A stretch of DNA of 64,000 nt from Chrysemys picta bellii (Eukaryota; Chordata; Testudines; Emydidae): assembly GCF_011386835.1 (NCBI RefSeq), contig NC_088805.1:13326836-13390835 (forward strand), given 5' to 3'. The notes beneath the pieces were generated by a model. It ran no database searches and was not told the DNA's origin. It saw only the letters and a list, made by a program, of their open reading frames with translations. A program made the position numbers and the translations under genes. Below, in pieces: positions 46,501 to 56,204 of the stretch. Positions within the stretch are counted from its first letter, which is position 1; every line of letters begins with the position of its first letter.

Positions 46501-49500
46501 AGGGCGGGGCGGGGGGTCGAGCGCTCACGGGAAAGAGGGGAAGTCGGTGCCTATGCCACACACCCAGGTGAAATACAACTTCTCTTACCACAAGGATGAC
46601 TTTTTCAAAAAGCTCTGTAATACCGGGTGACTGAGAAAGTTGCTCAGCGTTGTTGGCATTCTGATTCCATGTGTAAGGAGCTCGATGGTTGGTTCAAACA
46701 GCCATTTCCATGGCAACCGGCCATAGCGCCTGTGGGCTTCTTCATATCCACGAAGCTCCCCCGGGACTGCAATCCACTGGCTCCCTGCACAAGCAGTTAC
46801 GATATTACTCACTGCAGTAACCCCTCCCCCCATATATTAAATCACATAATTCAAGGTCACATCCATCTGGAGGCCACCACTAACAGCTATGACACGCTAG
46901 GAAGGGAAGCAGAATCTAGCACCAGGAATTCCCAATGGTTTCAAGGTGTGGTCCACCCCCGCTTCAATCCCACTGGTGATAGCACAGGCCATTCCCCTGT
47001 CAAGGCTGATTCCCCACTCTGGCACTTTGAGTGTAGAAGGTGGGGGCCCGCAAGGATTCTAAACATTAATACTGGCCACTCCAGGCTTGTATTAAACTCC
47101 CAAGGTTACAGCTTTTCTCTGACCTTGCATGAGTAAATGCTGCCACCACCCAAGTGCAGAACCCCTTTGAGAGCCCAGGAAGGCGCACTTGGGAATTCCT
47201 TCCTGTGGGGTACCCTCATGACCTTTCACACCCAACCCCAGGGAAGAGCTGAGAAAGAAAAACAAAGGAAATTAGCTGTTGCCACCAGCTAATTAAACAA
47301 TGTGCACAAACCTCTTAAGAACAAAATTGGATTTTGGTGTTCTAAAAAAGGTAAATTTTATTAAAAAAAAGAAACTCAGGCTATTGCTAGATTTTAAAAG
47401 AGCAATTACAAGGATTAAGCATCAAGAATAGTTTTCTTGAGGTTCAGCTTAAAGGTTACAAGCAACACAAAAGCACTGGGGTTAGCACCGAGAAGTCCAC
47501 AAGTCATAAAGAAATAAAAAGAGATAAACCTAATCGCGTCTTCCTAGACATTTCCTGATCTACTGACATATCCGGGGTTTCAAATGAGTAGTTTCTAGGT
47601 ATGATACTGAGGATTTTTCATACCTGGCTGCAACCGTCTTACAGCATAACTGCTGCCCTGCCCGCCTCTCCACGAGAGAACAACAGCCAGACCAAAGGGG
47701 AGTCGTTTTTCAACTTTAAAAAGTTCTAGCTTCCCATTGGCTCTTTTGGCCAGGTGCCCACTCATTCCTTTTCCCTATGCATCGCAGTGAGACATTTTAA
47801 CCCTTTAGAGGTAGAGCAATTAGAGAACAGCTACTAAGAGGGATTTTTATAGCTAATGGCTGGCTGGGTGTCCATAAAAGGGAGCTACCCCCGCCCTTCA
47901 TTTATCATACATGCACCCCTTCAATCCCACTGGCGATAGCACAGGCCATTCCCGCCCCCCTTCAATCCCACTGGTGTTAGCACAGGCCATTCCCGCCCCC
48001 GCTTCAATCCCACTGGTGTTAGCACAGGCCATCCCCCCACCCCCGCTTCAATCCCACTGGTGATAGCACAGGCCATTCCCCCCCTTCAATCCCACTGGTG
48101 TTAGCACAGGCCATTCCCGCCCCCGCTTCAATCCCACTGGTGTTAGCACAGGCCATCCCCCCACCCCCGCTTCAATCCCACTGGTGTTAGCACAGGCCAT
48201 CCCCCCACCCCCGCTTCAATCCCACTGGTGATAGCACAGGCCATTCCCCCCACCCCCGCTTCAATCCCACTGGTGATAGCACAGGCCATCCCCCCACCCC
48301 CGCTTCAATCCCACTGGTGATAGCACAGGCCATTCCCCCCCTTCAATCCCACTGGTGTTAGCAAAGGCCACCCCCACACCCCTTATTCCATCAGAGATAG
48401 CACAGACCACCTCCTCCTCCCTGCCCATTACTGATAACCCTCCCCCAGCTGCCTGTTTCATAAGCGATAGCTCAGCAATTGCTTACATGGAAAAACAATG
48501 TCTATCTCGCAACTGAGCAGCGGACACAAGTCAGGGAGCCAGCACCATGTGGCCAACCAATTCACCCCAAAATGGCAACAATTCCCCTCAAACTTTCAGG
48601 GGCACAACCAGCGTTTTCCCAGCGCTCTCCCACCCCTGATCTGCACCCACTCCCAACCTCTCGTCCCCACACGCTCTCCCTGCTCTCACCCCCCAGCCGC
48701 TGTCTCTGCACCCAGCCCTACACACACGCCTCTGTCCTGCTGCCCCACACCCAGCTCTGACCGCTCCCCCTCTGTACCCACTCCCAACCTCTCGTCCCCA
48801 CACGCTCTCCCTGCTCTCACCCCCCCAGCCGCTGTCTCTGCACCCAGCCCTACACACACGCCTCTGTCCTGCTGCCCCACACCCAGCTCTGACCGCTCCC
48901 CCTCTGCACCCACTCCCAACCTCTCGTCCCCACACGCTCTCCCTGCTCTCACCCCCCAGCCGCTGTCTCTGCACCCAGCCCTACACACACACCTCTGTCC
49001 TGCTGCCCCACACCCAACTCTGACCTCTCTCCCCCTGCACTCAGCCCCAGAGACCTCCCTGCCCCACAACCAGCCCTGAGGCTGTCAGGCTGAAGAACAC
49101 CAGCTCCACCAGGGGCCAGGCATTTCTGGGAGCCCCAGACCACATCCTCCTCCTCCATCTCCGTTTCCCCAGTAAGCTCCAAAAGCCTGGATCCAATTCT
49201 CCCACCCTCCTTGGCACTGGGGGTCGTGGTGCCCCTGCTCCATTTCTCCCTAGGGGTTGACAGCGGGGCGGTCAAGCTAAAGTTCCAGCTCTGGTCGGGG
49301 CCAAGAGGGGGCCTAGGACCTCTGGCCCCTCCTGCTCTTTGCACCCCAGCAGACCATCACTATAGGGTACAACTTGCCTAAGGTGAAACAGTGAATCAGT
49401 GGCAGAGCTGAGAATAGATACCCCACACACTCCAGTTTCCTGCCCTATGCCCTATCCAGCAGGCCAGTGTTTCTCAAACTGGGGCGCGTGTATGGGGTCT

Positions 49501-52500
49501 TCTCCACATGCACCCCTGTGCAGAGGCCAGTCACATTCACAGCCTGGATGCTGACCTGATCCCTGAAGGGATGGAGCAGTAGCTGTGATGATTACTGGAA
49601 AGGGTAATGCAAAAAATAGATAGGTAAATAAGAGACTGCACCCTCCTAAAGGAGCCTATTCCCCCGCACAGTGCCTCTTGGATCTTCTGTTGGGACACCT
49701 GAGCTCTGTTCCTTTAAGAAACAATAATGGCTTTAACCTTTCTGTTCCTCAGCTTCTCGGTCTGTAAAAGAGGGACAACTATTACCTCCTTCCCTGGAGT
49801 GTCCTGGGGCTTAGGTCACTAGTGCCTGTAATGTGTTCTGAGTTCCTTGAATCTAGAAACGCATTTGCACAAAAGCAGCCAGGGGAGCTCTCTTGGCCTC
49901 TTTCTAAACAAAAGTATCTGCAGCCCAAGTTGAAGAAGCTGCTTCTCTATTAGCTGTTAGTAGTAACAGCACTTGTCTTCTCTTTAAGGAGCAGGGTGGG
50001 GTGAGACAGAAAAGGTCGTTTCCTGGTTACGGGTTTGTACTGGAACTCAGGAGACCTGGAGTCAATTCCCGTCTCTGCCACAGATGCCCTGAAGGATCTT
50101 GGGCAAGACACTCAGGGCTTAATTTTTCAGAGGGTCTGAGCACCCATTGACTTTAATTGTTCTCAGTGGGAGCTGCTGGGTGCCGAGCGCTTGGAAAATG
50201 CAGTCCTACTTTGACGATTACATATAAAAGGCACCTCCTTACTTAGCCGATCTGCCCCGTGTGTGGTCAGTCACCTCGGCCAACTTTAGGGACAAAAACT
50301 AATCTTTTAAAATGATTTTTACTACTGCAGAGTCAACACAGCTGCGAGACAGCGTGCTGGACTCTAGCCCAGGGGTCGGCAACCTTTCAGAAGTGGTGTG
50401 CCGAGTCTTCATTTATTCACTCTAATGTAAGGTTTCGCGTGCCAGTAATACGTTTTAACGTTTTTAGAAGGTCTCTTTCTATAAGTCTATAATATATAAC
50501 TAAACTATTGTTGTATGTAAAGTAAATAAGGTTTTTAAAATGTTTAAGATGTTTCATTTAAAATTAAATTAAAATGCAGAGCCCCCCAGGACCGGTGGCC
50601 AGGACCCGGGCAGTGTGAGTGCCACTGAAAATCAGCTCGCGTTCCTCCTTCGGCACGCATGCCATAGGTTGCCTACCCCTGCTCTAGTCCTTCTTGTGCA
50701 TCAACACCATTCCTTGCTAAGGCCTTGGCTACACTCGCGGATTCGCGAGTGTAGTCGCGCCGCCAGCACTGCAAGGGCTCTCTCGCAGCGCTGCAAGTAC
50801 TCCACTTCTCCGAGGGGAATAGCTTGCAGCGCTGCAAGAGAGCGTGGAGCGCTGCAGGCGCTGATTACACTGGTGCTTTACAGCGCTGCACTCGCTGCGC
50901 TCAGGGGGCGTGTTTTTTCACACCCCTGAGCGCAGCAAGTGCAGCTCTGTGAATTGCCAGTGTAGCCAAGGCCTAAGTTCAGTCACAGTAAGATCTGTGC
51001 AAACCCACTGACAGCAAGGGAATTGCATGGATGTCACTGAAAGCAGAATCTGAGAACAAGGAGGTTTGCACCACCACAGGGGGCCTGATTTGGCCTGCAG
51101 AACTTTTGCTCCTGGTAACAATGCAGGAGAGGAAAAATCCTGTTTTCGGATCTCTGGCTGAGTTTGGTGGGAAATCAGTCAGAAAGACAACATCTCTTTC
51201 CTTGCAAGCTTTGCACTTTGATACGGCGTCGCTGAGACACAAAAATGCCCCACCCCCCCATGCCATTTTTGCTGTCATTTTTGTGGAACTGCACACTGAG
51301 CCACAGGCAAGGACAAGAACAGTGAAGTACAGAGCTGTCAGCTTTGACTGACAGATAATGAGCCTTGCTGTGAAGCCTGACCCTATAGGTCTTTACAACA
51401 GCTTGCAGCCTGCAGTCCTATAGTGATGTAAAAGTTTAACCAGTTAACCGATAACCTTGATGCGTATTGGTTTCTGTTAACAATTAAACTCTGTGACGAA
51501 GTGGGACTGTTCTTAATGATTCCTCTGAATACTGTGTGGGTGTTTCTAGGTGGTGAGGAAAGGCCAGTGCGCATAAATCACTGACACTCTGTCTCCCTGG
51601 CAACAAATGGCCAGGGCCCCTTCCCCCCTGCAAGGAAATAGCTAAAGGTGAACAAAGAGATCAGGTGACCTCCTGGCCCAGGAAAGAGACAAAGCCGAGA
51701 GAAGGAGCGGCTGGAGGGGGTTTGGGAGTTGGAGCTACCTGGGGACTAGGAGTGAGGGCAGACGTGGGTGTCTGGCTCTCTGAACCCCTACCTGTACGCT
51801 GTACCTACAAGCTCTGTTTTAGACCGTGTTCCTGTCATCTAATAAACCTCTGTTTTACTGGCTGGCTAAGAGTCACGTCTGACTGCGAAGTGGGGGGTGC
51901 AGAACCCTTTGGCTTCCCCAGGACCCCGCCAGGGCGGACTCGCTGTGGGAAGCGCACGGAGGGGCATATGCTGAATGCTCCGAGGAGAGACCCAGGAGGT
52001 GAAGCCGTGTGAGCTTCTTGCCCTGAAGACGGTCTGCTCTGAGGGAGAGGAGGTTCCCCAGAGTCCTGACTGGCTTTGTGGGGAGCAGTTCCAGAGCATC
52101 GCCCGGGGACTCCGTGACAAACTCCACTGGGGTCCCGGCTGCTGGCCCCGCGCCTGGGGCTCTGCTATTGCCCACGCCCGTCCCGGAGTCCTGGCTGCTG
52201 GGACTCCAGCCATGGGGCCAGTAGCCAGGATCCCAGGTGAGGGGCCAGCAGCCAGGATCCCGGGCGTGGGCAGCAGAGCCCCGGGTGCGGGGCCAGCTCC
52301 CGGGTGCAGCCAGCAGCAGAGATCCCTGGATGCGGGGCCAGCAGCGGGGATCCCCAGGTGTGGGGCTGGCAGCAGAGCTCCGCATAAAACGTGGTGATGC
52401 TGCAGCACCCCCTGCACCTCTAGTTCCCCGGTTAAACGTTTAACTGTGTAACTGATAGATTTTAATTGGTTACACGGTTATTGTTTTTACACATTATTTA

Positions 52501-55500
52501 CATCCCTGCAGCCCTATTGAAATACATGTGGCTATTCCCAGGAGTAACTACTTTGTGTGGGCGTAAGAGTCAAATCCTCTGTGCTCTTTCACTAGATGTA
52601 TTAAAAATAACCCAACTCTGGGCCAATGCTGATGTTAGGAAAAAGCTTAGAACTGCATACATGCAGGGTCTAGTCATGGGGACTGACACCAGACCAACCC
52701 CAGAAGGTTTCCTTGAGGTTCAGGTTACCTTCCTCTCCCTAGGACCCTTTTTCCCTTCTCATCCCACAGATTAGTGGGGTTCAAATGCTTTGTCCATTCA
52801 GCTTAGAACTTAAGAGCAACAGCAGGAAATAATGAAGAAGAGTGACCCTCCAGAGACAATGGACTTCCCATAATGCAGTGAAATAGCGAGGTCCTCTATC
52901 CTCTCCCCAAATGCCAGGCAGTACCTCCCCCTCCCCCCCTTACTGCACCAAGCTGTCTGAAAGGAAAACAGTCCAATTCTTGTCCTTACCTATTTGGAGA
53001 GGTAAACCATTACATTGATTTAACAAGTCTTGGTTGATATTTTCTGGAGCTGTTTCACGAGCGTTAATCACAACGACCTCTCCTGGAAATAAGAAAGGAA
53101 AACACATAATAATCTCTTCCCAGTGTCTGGTAAGTTTCATTCATCACAGTTAGTGGAGCAGAAAGCAAAGGGCTGGAGTTTATGCTTCTTTGTGGAAACG
53201 GGTGAGGGTTGGCGTCCCACTGGATCATGCACTTTGGAGTCCATGAAGTCCATCACCAGACCTGCCAAGCTCTCACGTTGTGTTTATGAAGCCTTCCTGC
53301 TGTAGAGTTTACGTCCTCCTAACAATTTTAAGAACAGTACATCTCATACTCCTGGTCCCTTTGGCTCTTTGTTTGATCCGAAAGCAAGATCATGATCCAG
53401 GATATACAGATGGGTTAATTCTGGCTCTACTGCTCTTAAAAACTGTTGCTCTTTTATGGTACTTCAGCGGTGCAAAGAGGCATACAGTTGGCTTAACCAG
53501 TTAGCTAGGAAGTCTCATCTCTACATTGCTCCTGCGCTTGCTACGGGGGCATGGTTGCAAACTGCAGTCAAGTGGCTATTCATTGGCATATTGGAACCAG
53601 CATAGAACCTTCTCCATCAGACTCCATGGCACCTTTCCTCACCGGAGAGCACTAGACTTTAAGAAGGCTCCATTTCAAAAGGACACTGCACTCTAAAAGA
53701 GGGGGGCAAAGCACCCCAACTTATCTTTCACCTCAAAAGACAAAGGAACCGAGCACCTTGGACTTTGTGGGAGATCCTGACCAAGGGGTTAGTCAGCCGT
53801 CTTGCTAGGAGGAAGCCTAAGAAGCTCACCTTGAAACAAGACTGTTGTTTGGTTAAATCTTAGTCCCTAGACAGCATTTTTCACTTTTATTTGCTTATAA
53901 CCATTTCTGACTTTATCCCTTACACCTGAGCTCACTTAAAATCCTCTCTTTTCATTAATAAACTTGTTTATTTTCCATCTAAACCAACCCGGTGCTGTGT
54001 TTGAATTGACGTAATCATGAATTCTAGTTAAAGCAACAGACTGCTGGGGTTCTGTCTCTTTAAAGGAGCAATGGACTGTATTACTTCTCTAACTGTACCA
54101 GGAGAGGGCTGGACATTTCAGGGCAGACAGTTTGGGGGAAATTCGGGAGTAGGGGTGGCTTGGCTAATAATAACCAAGGCTGCTGGAGACCAGGGAGTGG
54201 CTGTGGTGTAACAAGCAGGCTGCTGGAGTTGCTGAACCAGGGTGGCTTTTATCACACAGATACTCAGTGCATGCTTGTATGCTGGCTGGGAGCACCCAGA
54301 CTGGAAGTTACAGCAGCAGAGCATTTTTAAGGCACTCAGAGTTACAGGACAAATGGTAACATGACCTAGCACTGGTGTGGGTTGCACCCCAAAACGTGAC
54401 AACCATGCCCTCTCTTATTTGCCTCTGCATACTGTCCATACAAGTCCCTGAAACCATCCAATACTCCATATTCATCTGCCGCTATTGGAAAGACACTCCA
54501 TTTTCCCAGTGCAAGCCAGAGAGCAACACAACCTTGGACTTGCAGCACCATATACATGCTTACAGGCTGGCTATTGATAATCATTGTACCTGAGGTAGGC
54601 TAAGAGGCGGGACATGTGTGCAGATTATATTATCATGCAACAATAGACCACACTACTGTAATTCATATCTGCCATAGAAAGCGCTTAAGCCCCTTTCATG
54701 CAGCAACGAATGGGATTCTCCCACCGGAAAAGGGAAAAAAAGTGAGGTGAAACGGTAGACTTTTTAGGAGGGTGTTGGAACCACAAATGAATGTTGCATT
54801 TTGGGATTGCAGCTGGAGTACTGTCTGTACCAGTATCAGTATGTGTGTGCCCATGCAGCCACTGCCAGTACACTGGCAGAGGGTTACAGTGTTCTGAACA
54901 GGAGAATAACTATGTCAGCAAAAGTGGAGAGTTTGGTTGGTAGGAGAGAACACACCAGGCTGTGCTGAGAAAAAGGAAAGTTTTGCCAGCACAGCTTCCT
55001 AATGTAAGTCAGTCCTGAGTATTTCCAGACTTTGTTACGTAGCTGGTTTGTTTGCTTTAAACGACAGTGTTATTCTTACTACTAATTTCTATAGGCCATG
55101 TCAGCTGGGTTAAACTAAGACGCTATTAATACGCTGAAGCAGGAACACAACAAAACGTTGAGTTCTAAAAGCCAAACAAACAGACAAGTCTTACATCAGG
55201 GCCTGAAAGTGGCTGGACTTGAGCATAGCTAGATTGCCAAAGGGAGTAAGTTGCAAAATTAGAAGCCTGAGTCTCCCCAGTCTGTCTCTTTGTGGAGTCC
55301 CTGACACCCACACAAAGTACTGTTCTGAACCGGCAGCCTTTTGTAAAGGACAGACACAAGGTGCTGCAAACTTGCCACGAAGCATTAGGTCCAAGGTCTC
55401 ACCAGACGTGGAGAGTCACATTCAGCCCTCAGCGCAGTCACAACAGGGCTGAATATGGCCCAGAGTATTTACACTTAGATTCTCATAGCAAATGCTTCCC

Positions 55501-56050
55501 TTCTGATCTCACCTGCATTGGCTGAGCATAAGGTGAGCATCAGCCCTTCAGTTAGCTGGGTTTCGGGCCATTCTGGCTTTGCTCTAATGCCTGCCTAACG
55601 TTCAGACATGGTTGGGTTTTTCACCTTAACACCTCCAGGAGATTTCTTTGTGAATTACTGCGATATCCTACTCACCCTGTTGTGAGTGACGGATGTCTGT
55701 TTGCAGCCCTCGCTGTACTGTAACGGGTAGTTAGGTCTGGGAATACGATACCATTCTAACCGGGGAGTGAGGCGTTCATAGAAAAATGCTTTGCCTGAGC
55801 TTCCAGGACATTGGCTTCTGCAAGGCTACTGAATGAACATGCTGGTGAATCAACTCTAAAGGAGGCGTATGCGAATGCTATGGGAGAATTCCCTGAGAAG
55901 GGACAGGCCCTTACCATACCTGTGGTTGCATTATAGATGGTAAAGATGACACCTCCTCCCAGGCCCATACTCTGGGGGTTCAAAACGGAAGTGCAGACCA
56001 GAGCAGCAATAGCAGCATCCACAGCTGAACCCTTACGTCGTAGGATGTCC
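37371..56050 (-). CDS. GGT5: Gamma-glutamyltransferase 5, partial; exons 2-4 and 6-12 visible
   Basis: GGT5 is the GGT1 relative that hydrolyses glutathione and converts leukotriene C4 to D4 at the cell surface. Exons in transcript order: 56050-55920, 53082-52990, 46784-46589, 44341-44195, 43784-43648, 42646-42456, 41385-41291, 39674-39562, 37897-37787, 37517-37371. GGT5 rather than GGT1 is shown by VCTSVLNPQSMGLGGGVIFTIYN, NARETAP, GELRGYEEAHRRYGRLPW, MYSPPPPAGGA, VSVLAEDGSAV, the STINQPFG join, GIILNNELADF and the FLNVVQ ending. The nucleophile Thr is codon 42523-42521. All splice sites are consensus. Two oddities: the exon expected between 46589 and 44341 is not found, and skipping it breaks the frame; and the second Ser of the substrate-binding pair is Ala. 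Exon 1 is not visible. The locus could be a functional gene with a misassembly, or a decaying one. Confidence 0.88.
37787..37897 (-). CDS. GGT5: GGT5 coding exon 11
   Basis: 111 nt (37 whole codons), acceptor CCACTGCAG, donor GTGAGC. Contains MNKLWFGYDLKHAI, parallel to [11 protein letters not shown] in GGT1. Confidence 0.93.
37945..38100. repeat. Ancient hairpin-type interspersed repeat
   Basis: The pattern 'cactggtgcaaa...cctttgaagtc...gatttacaccag' looks like the imperfect palindromic amniote repeat built on 'ggtgtaaat'. Similar traces occur at about 43010-43100 and 57365-57435. Classification is uncertain. Confidence 0.35.
39562..39674 (-). CDS. GGT5: GGT5 coding exon 10
   Basis: 113 nt, as in GGT1. 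Contains PPSAMVPSILV and the loop VIGGSGGDLIISATAL. Where GGT1 and human GGT5 have Ser-Ser before Met, this copy has Ser-Ala. Confidence 0.93.
40051..40547. mobile_element. GC-rich foldback hAT MITE in GGT5 intron 9
   Basis: 497 bp with ends CAGGGCCGGCTCTAGG and CCTAGAGCCGGCCCTG (perfect inverted repeats) and a perfect 8-bp TSD gtcactgt (40043-40050, 40548-40555). Internal repeats around 'gcctgggagggaggggga' occur several times in both orientations. The 239-codon - strand frame through it is low-complexity and not a gene. Confidence 0.9.
40653..40773. mobile_element. Tc1/mariner-type MITE
   Basis: 121 bp with ends GGGTGACCAGA and TCTGGTAACCC, inverted with one mismatch, flanked by TA on both sides (40651-40652, 40774-40775). 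Typical of a short reptile TIR element with TA target sites. Confidence 0.75.
41291..41385 (-). CDS. GGT5: GGT5 coding exon 9
   Basis: 95 nt, acceptor TCCACTCAG, donor GTGAGA. Contains FGSMVYSPSTGIILNNELADF with the conserved Glu and Asp. It is 33 nt shorter than the GGT1 exon. As I recall it, human GGT5 has an extended linker here; this copy does not. Confidence 0.92.
42456..42646 (-). CDS. GGT5: GGT5 coding exon 8, with catalytic Thr
   Basis: 191 nt, acceptor TATTCCTAG, donor GTAAGT. Residue 42 of the exon is the Thr in YGTAHVSVLAEDGS (codon 42523-42521), the predicted cleavage point and nucleophile. It ends STINQP. Confidence 0.94.
43648..43784 (-). CDS. GGT5: GGT5 coding exon 7
   Basis: 137 nt, same as GGT1 exon 7; acceptor GCACCAAAG, donor GTGAGC. 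Contains FKFTPESLE, IETYHRIAEALKFGNGQ and LDDPQF, parallel to [12 protein letters not shown] and LGDP of GGT1. Confidence 0.92.
43940..44070. repeat. MIR-like SINE remnant
   Basis: The pattern 'tgtgaccttgggaaagtcagttaacctctctg...tataatggggataat' is the core-SINE (MIR) signature. Intron 6 of GGT5. Confidence 0.6.
44195..44341 (-). CDS. GGT5: GGT5 coding exon 6
   Basis: 147 nt, acceptor TCTTGAAG, donor GTAATC. Contains LTLRDLRNFQ and MYSPPPPAGGAVLLFILNILK. It starts with two bases, so it needs an upstream exon ending in phase 1; exon 4 ends in phase 2. Confidence 0.93.
45235..45690 (-). mobile_element. CR1 LINE fragment (RT region)
   Basis: Matches the same RT stretch as the CR1 at 29338 ('atgaaaatattgaatagtactgg' parallels 'atgaatatgttgaataggactgg') but is more diverged. 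No open frame. It lies where GGT5 exon 5 is expected. Confidence 0.75.
46140..46560. repeat. GC-rich block with perfect palindrome and G-run cluster
   Basis: An 18-bp perfect palindrome centred on aacagctgtt lies at 46263-46280. 46325-46515 is a dense cluster of G runs (ggggcgggg and variants) that could fold as G-quadruplexes. It looks like the inside of a foldback MITE like that at 40051, but TIRs and TSD were not found. Confidence 0.5.
46589..46784 (-). CDS. GGT5: GGT5 coding exon 4
   Basis: 196 nt, acceptor CTTGTGCAG, donor GTAAGA. Contains WIAVPGELRGYEEAHRRYGRLPW and EPTIELL. It ends in phase 2 with TG, as GGT1 exon 4 does. Confidence 0.94.
46950..46997. repeat. First unit of the GGT5 intron 3 minisatellite
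   Basis: One copy of the 'cttcaatcccactggtgata' unit, cut off from the rest of the array by the LTR inserted at 46998. Confidence 0.8.
46998..47915 (-). mobile_element. Solo LTR, 918 bp, inside a minisatellite
   Basis: On the - strand it begins TGCATGTATGATAAATG and ends TCAGCCTTGACA, with TG...CA termini. An AATAAA signal lies near 47353 (read on the - strand). The flanks are cccc on both sides (46994-46997, 47916-47919), and the same repeat array lies on both sides. No internal retroviral genes. Confidence 0.75.
47916..48420. repeat. Minisatellite, about 11 units of 38-46 bp
   Basis: Units share 'ttcaatcccactggtgNtagc' then 'acaggccat' and a variable C-rich tail. Two variants (gatag and gttag) and three tail lengths occur in a partly repeating order, suggesting block-wise expansion. 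Degenerate units continue to about 48470. Confidence 0.9.
48640..49065. repeat. 131-bp tandem repeat, about 3.2 copies
   Basis: The stretch 'tcccaacctctcgtcccc' recurs at 48651, 48782 and 48914, giving a 131-132 bp period. Copies are nearly identical. The C-rich array creates long open frames on both strands that follow the period and have no recognisable protein family. Confidence 0.93.
49348..49465. repeat. MIR-like SINE fragment
   Basis: 'cttgcctaaggtgaaacagtgaatcagtggcagagctgagaat' is the typical central MIR portion. A possible hAT terminus (cagtgtttctcaaactg) starts right after it at about 49465, but its partner end was not found. Confidence 0.55.
50040..50210. repeat. MIR-like SINE remnant
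   Basis: 'aggagacctggagtcaattccc' and 'cttgggcaagacactcagggc' follow the MIR consensus pattern. Non-coding, GGT5 intron 3. Confidence 0.55.
50370..50681. mobile_element. hAT MITE in GGT5 intron 3
   Basis: 312 bp with ends CAGGGGTCGGCAACCT and AGGTTGCCTACCCCTG (one mismatch as inverted repeats). The 8-bp TSD is ctctagcc / ctctagtc (50362-50369, 50682-50689). Confidence 0.88.
50721..50973. mobile_element. PIF/Harbinger-type MITE
   Basis: 253 bp with perfect 15-bp TIRs GGCCTTGGCTACACT and the TSD TAA on both sides (50718-50720, 50974-50976). Internal 'gcagcgctgcaag' motifs recur in both directions, giving a foldback interior. Confidence 0.85.
51421..52508. mobile_element. hAT element carrying a nested solo LTR
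   Basis: Ends TAGTGATGTAAA and TTTACATCCCTG are inverted repeats with two mismatches; the 8-bp TSD is cagtccta / cagcccta (51413-51420, 52509-52516). Both flanks of the inserted LTR carry GTTTAAC/GGTTAAC-type subterminal motifs. Without the LTR it is about 455 bp and GC-rich in its right half. Confidence 0.8.
51492..52119 (+). mobile_element. Solo LTR A, 628 bp
   Basis: Starts TGTGACGAAGTGGGA and ends CTCCGTGACA, flanked by a perfect 5-bp TSD aactc (51487-51491, 52120-52124). AATAAA at 51841 is the likely polyadenylation signal. No gag, pol or env remains. Same family as the inverted copy at 56205. Confidence 0.9.
52990..53082 (-). CDS. GGT5: GGT5 coding exon 3
   Basis: 93 nt, acceptor TTATTTCCAG, donor GTAAGG. 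Contains VVVINARETAPENINQDLLNQC, with the substrate-binding Arg conserved. Confidence 0.94.
53520..54401 (+). mobile_element. LTR 3' portion of a different retroelement family
   Basis: Recognisable from 'aacttgtttattttcc' with an upstream AATAAA at about 53959, and the typical end CCCAAAACGTGACA at 54401. The 5' boundary and TSD are not clear, so the start is approximate. Confidence 0.6.
54402..55919. other. GGT5 intron 2, remainder
   Basis: No exon, TIR element or LTR end was recognised here. The short frames on both strands do not resemble known proteins. Confidence 0.45.
55920..56050 (-). CDS. GGT5: GGT5 coding exon 2
   Basis: 131 nt, acceptor TCTCCTACAG, donor GTATGG. Contains [38 protein letters not shown]. 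Its first base completes a codon split in phase 2 with a preceding exon that is not visible in this window. Confidence 0.95.
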
Positions 56051-56204
56051 CTGTAGGAGAAAGGAAGAGAAAATCTTGTGCAAGACCAGGCAGCACAGAA
56101 CTGAGCAGGCTCGTGGAAGAGCCTTCCTGCTTGTAATGCAAAGGATATACAGGTGGCAAGGTGAGAGAAGTCAATAGTTAAGTGGACTGAAGCAACAGGG
56201 GTGA

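Larger units (their letters stand above)
44342..46588. other. Interval that should contain GGT5 exon 5
   Basis: I looked on the - strand for the expected segment (an ETL-type helix, an EG..VFY.G motif, and 158 nt or so with phase 2 to 1) and found none. The interval holds unremarkable sequence, a CR1 fragment at about 45235-45690, unclassified sequence to 46140, and a GC-rich block up to 46560. Confidence 0.6.

Noticed and set aside
46627..47136. 169-codon + frame
   Set aside because: Antisense to GGT5 exon 4 and continuing into the minisatellite and LTR.
47910..48420. CRISPR-like regular repeats
   Set aside because: Units are contiguous with variable C-rich tails and no unique spacers; it is a vertebrate minisatellite.
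48498..49079. 193-codon + frame and three - frames
   Set aside because: Periodic with the 131-bp tandem repeat and open on both strands, so compositional.
51866..52417. 183- and 170-codon - frames and a 140-codon + frame
   Set aside because: Lie across a solo LTR and the GC-rich part of a hAT element; no known domain.
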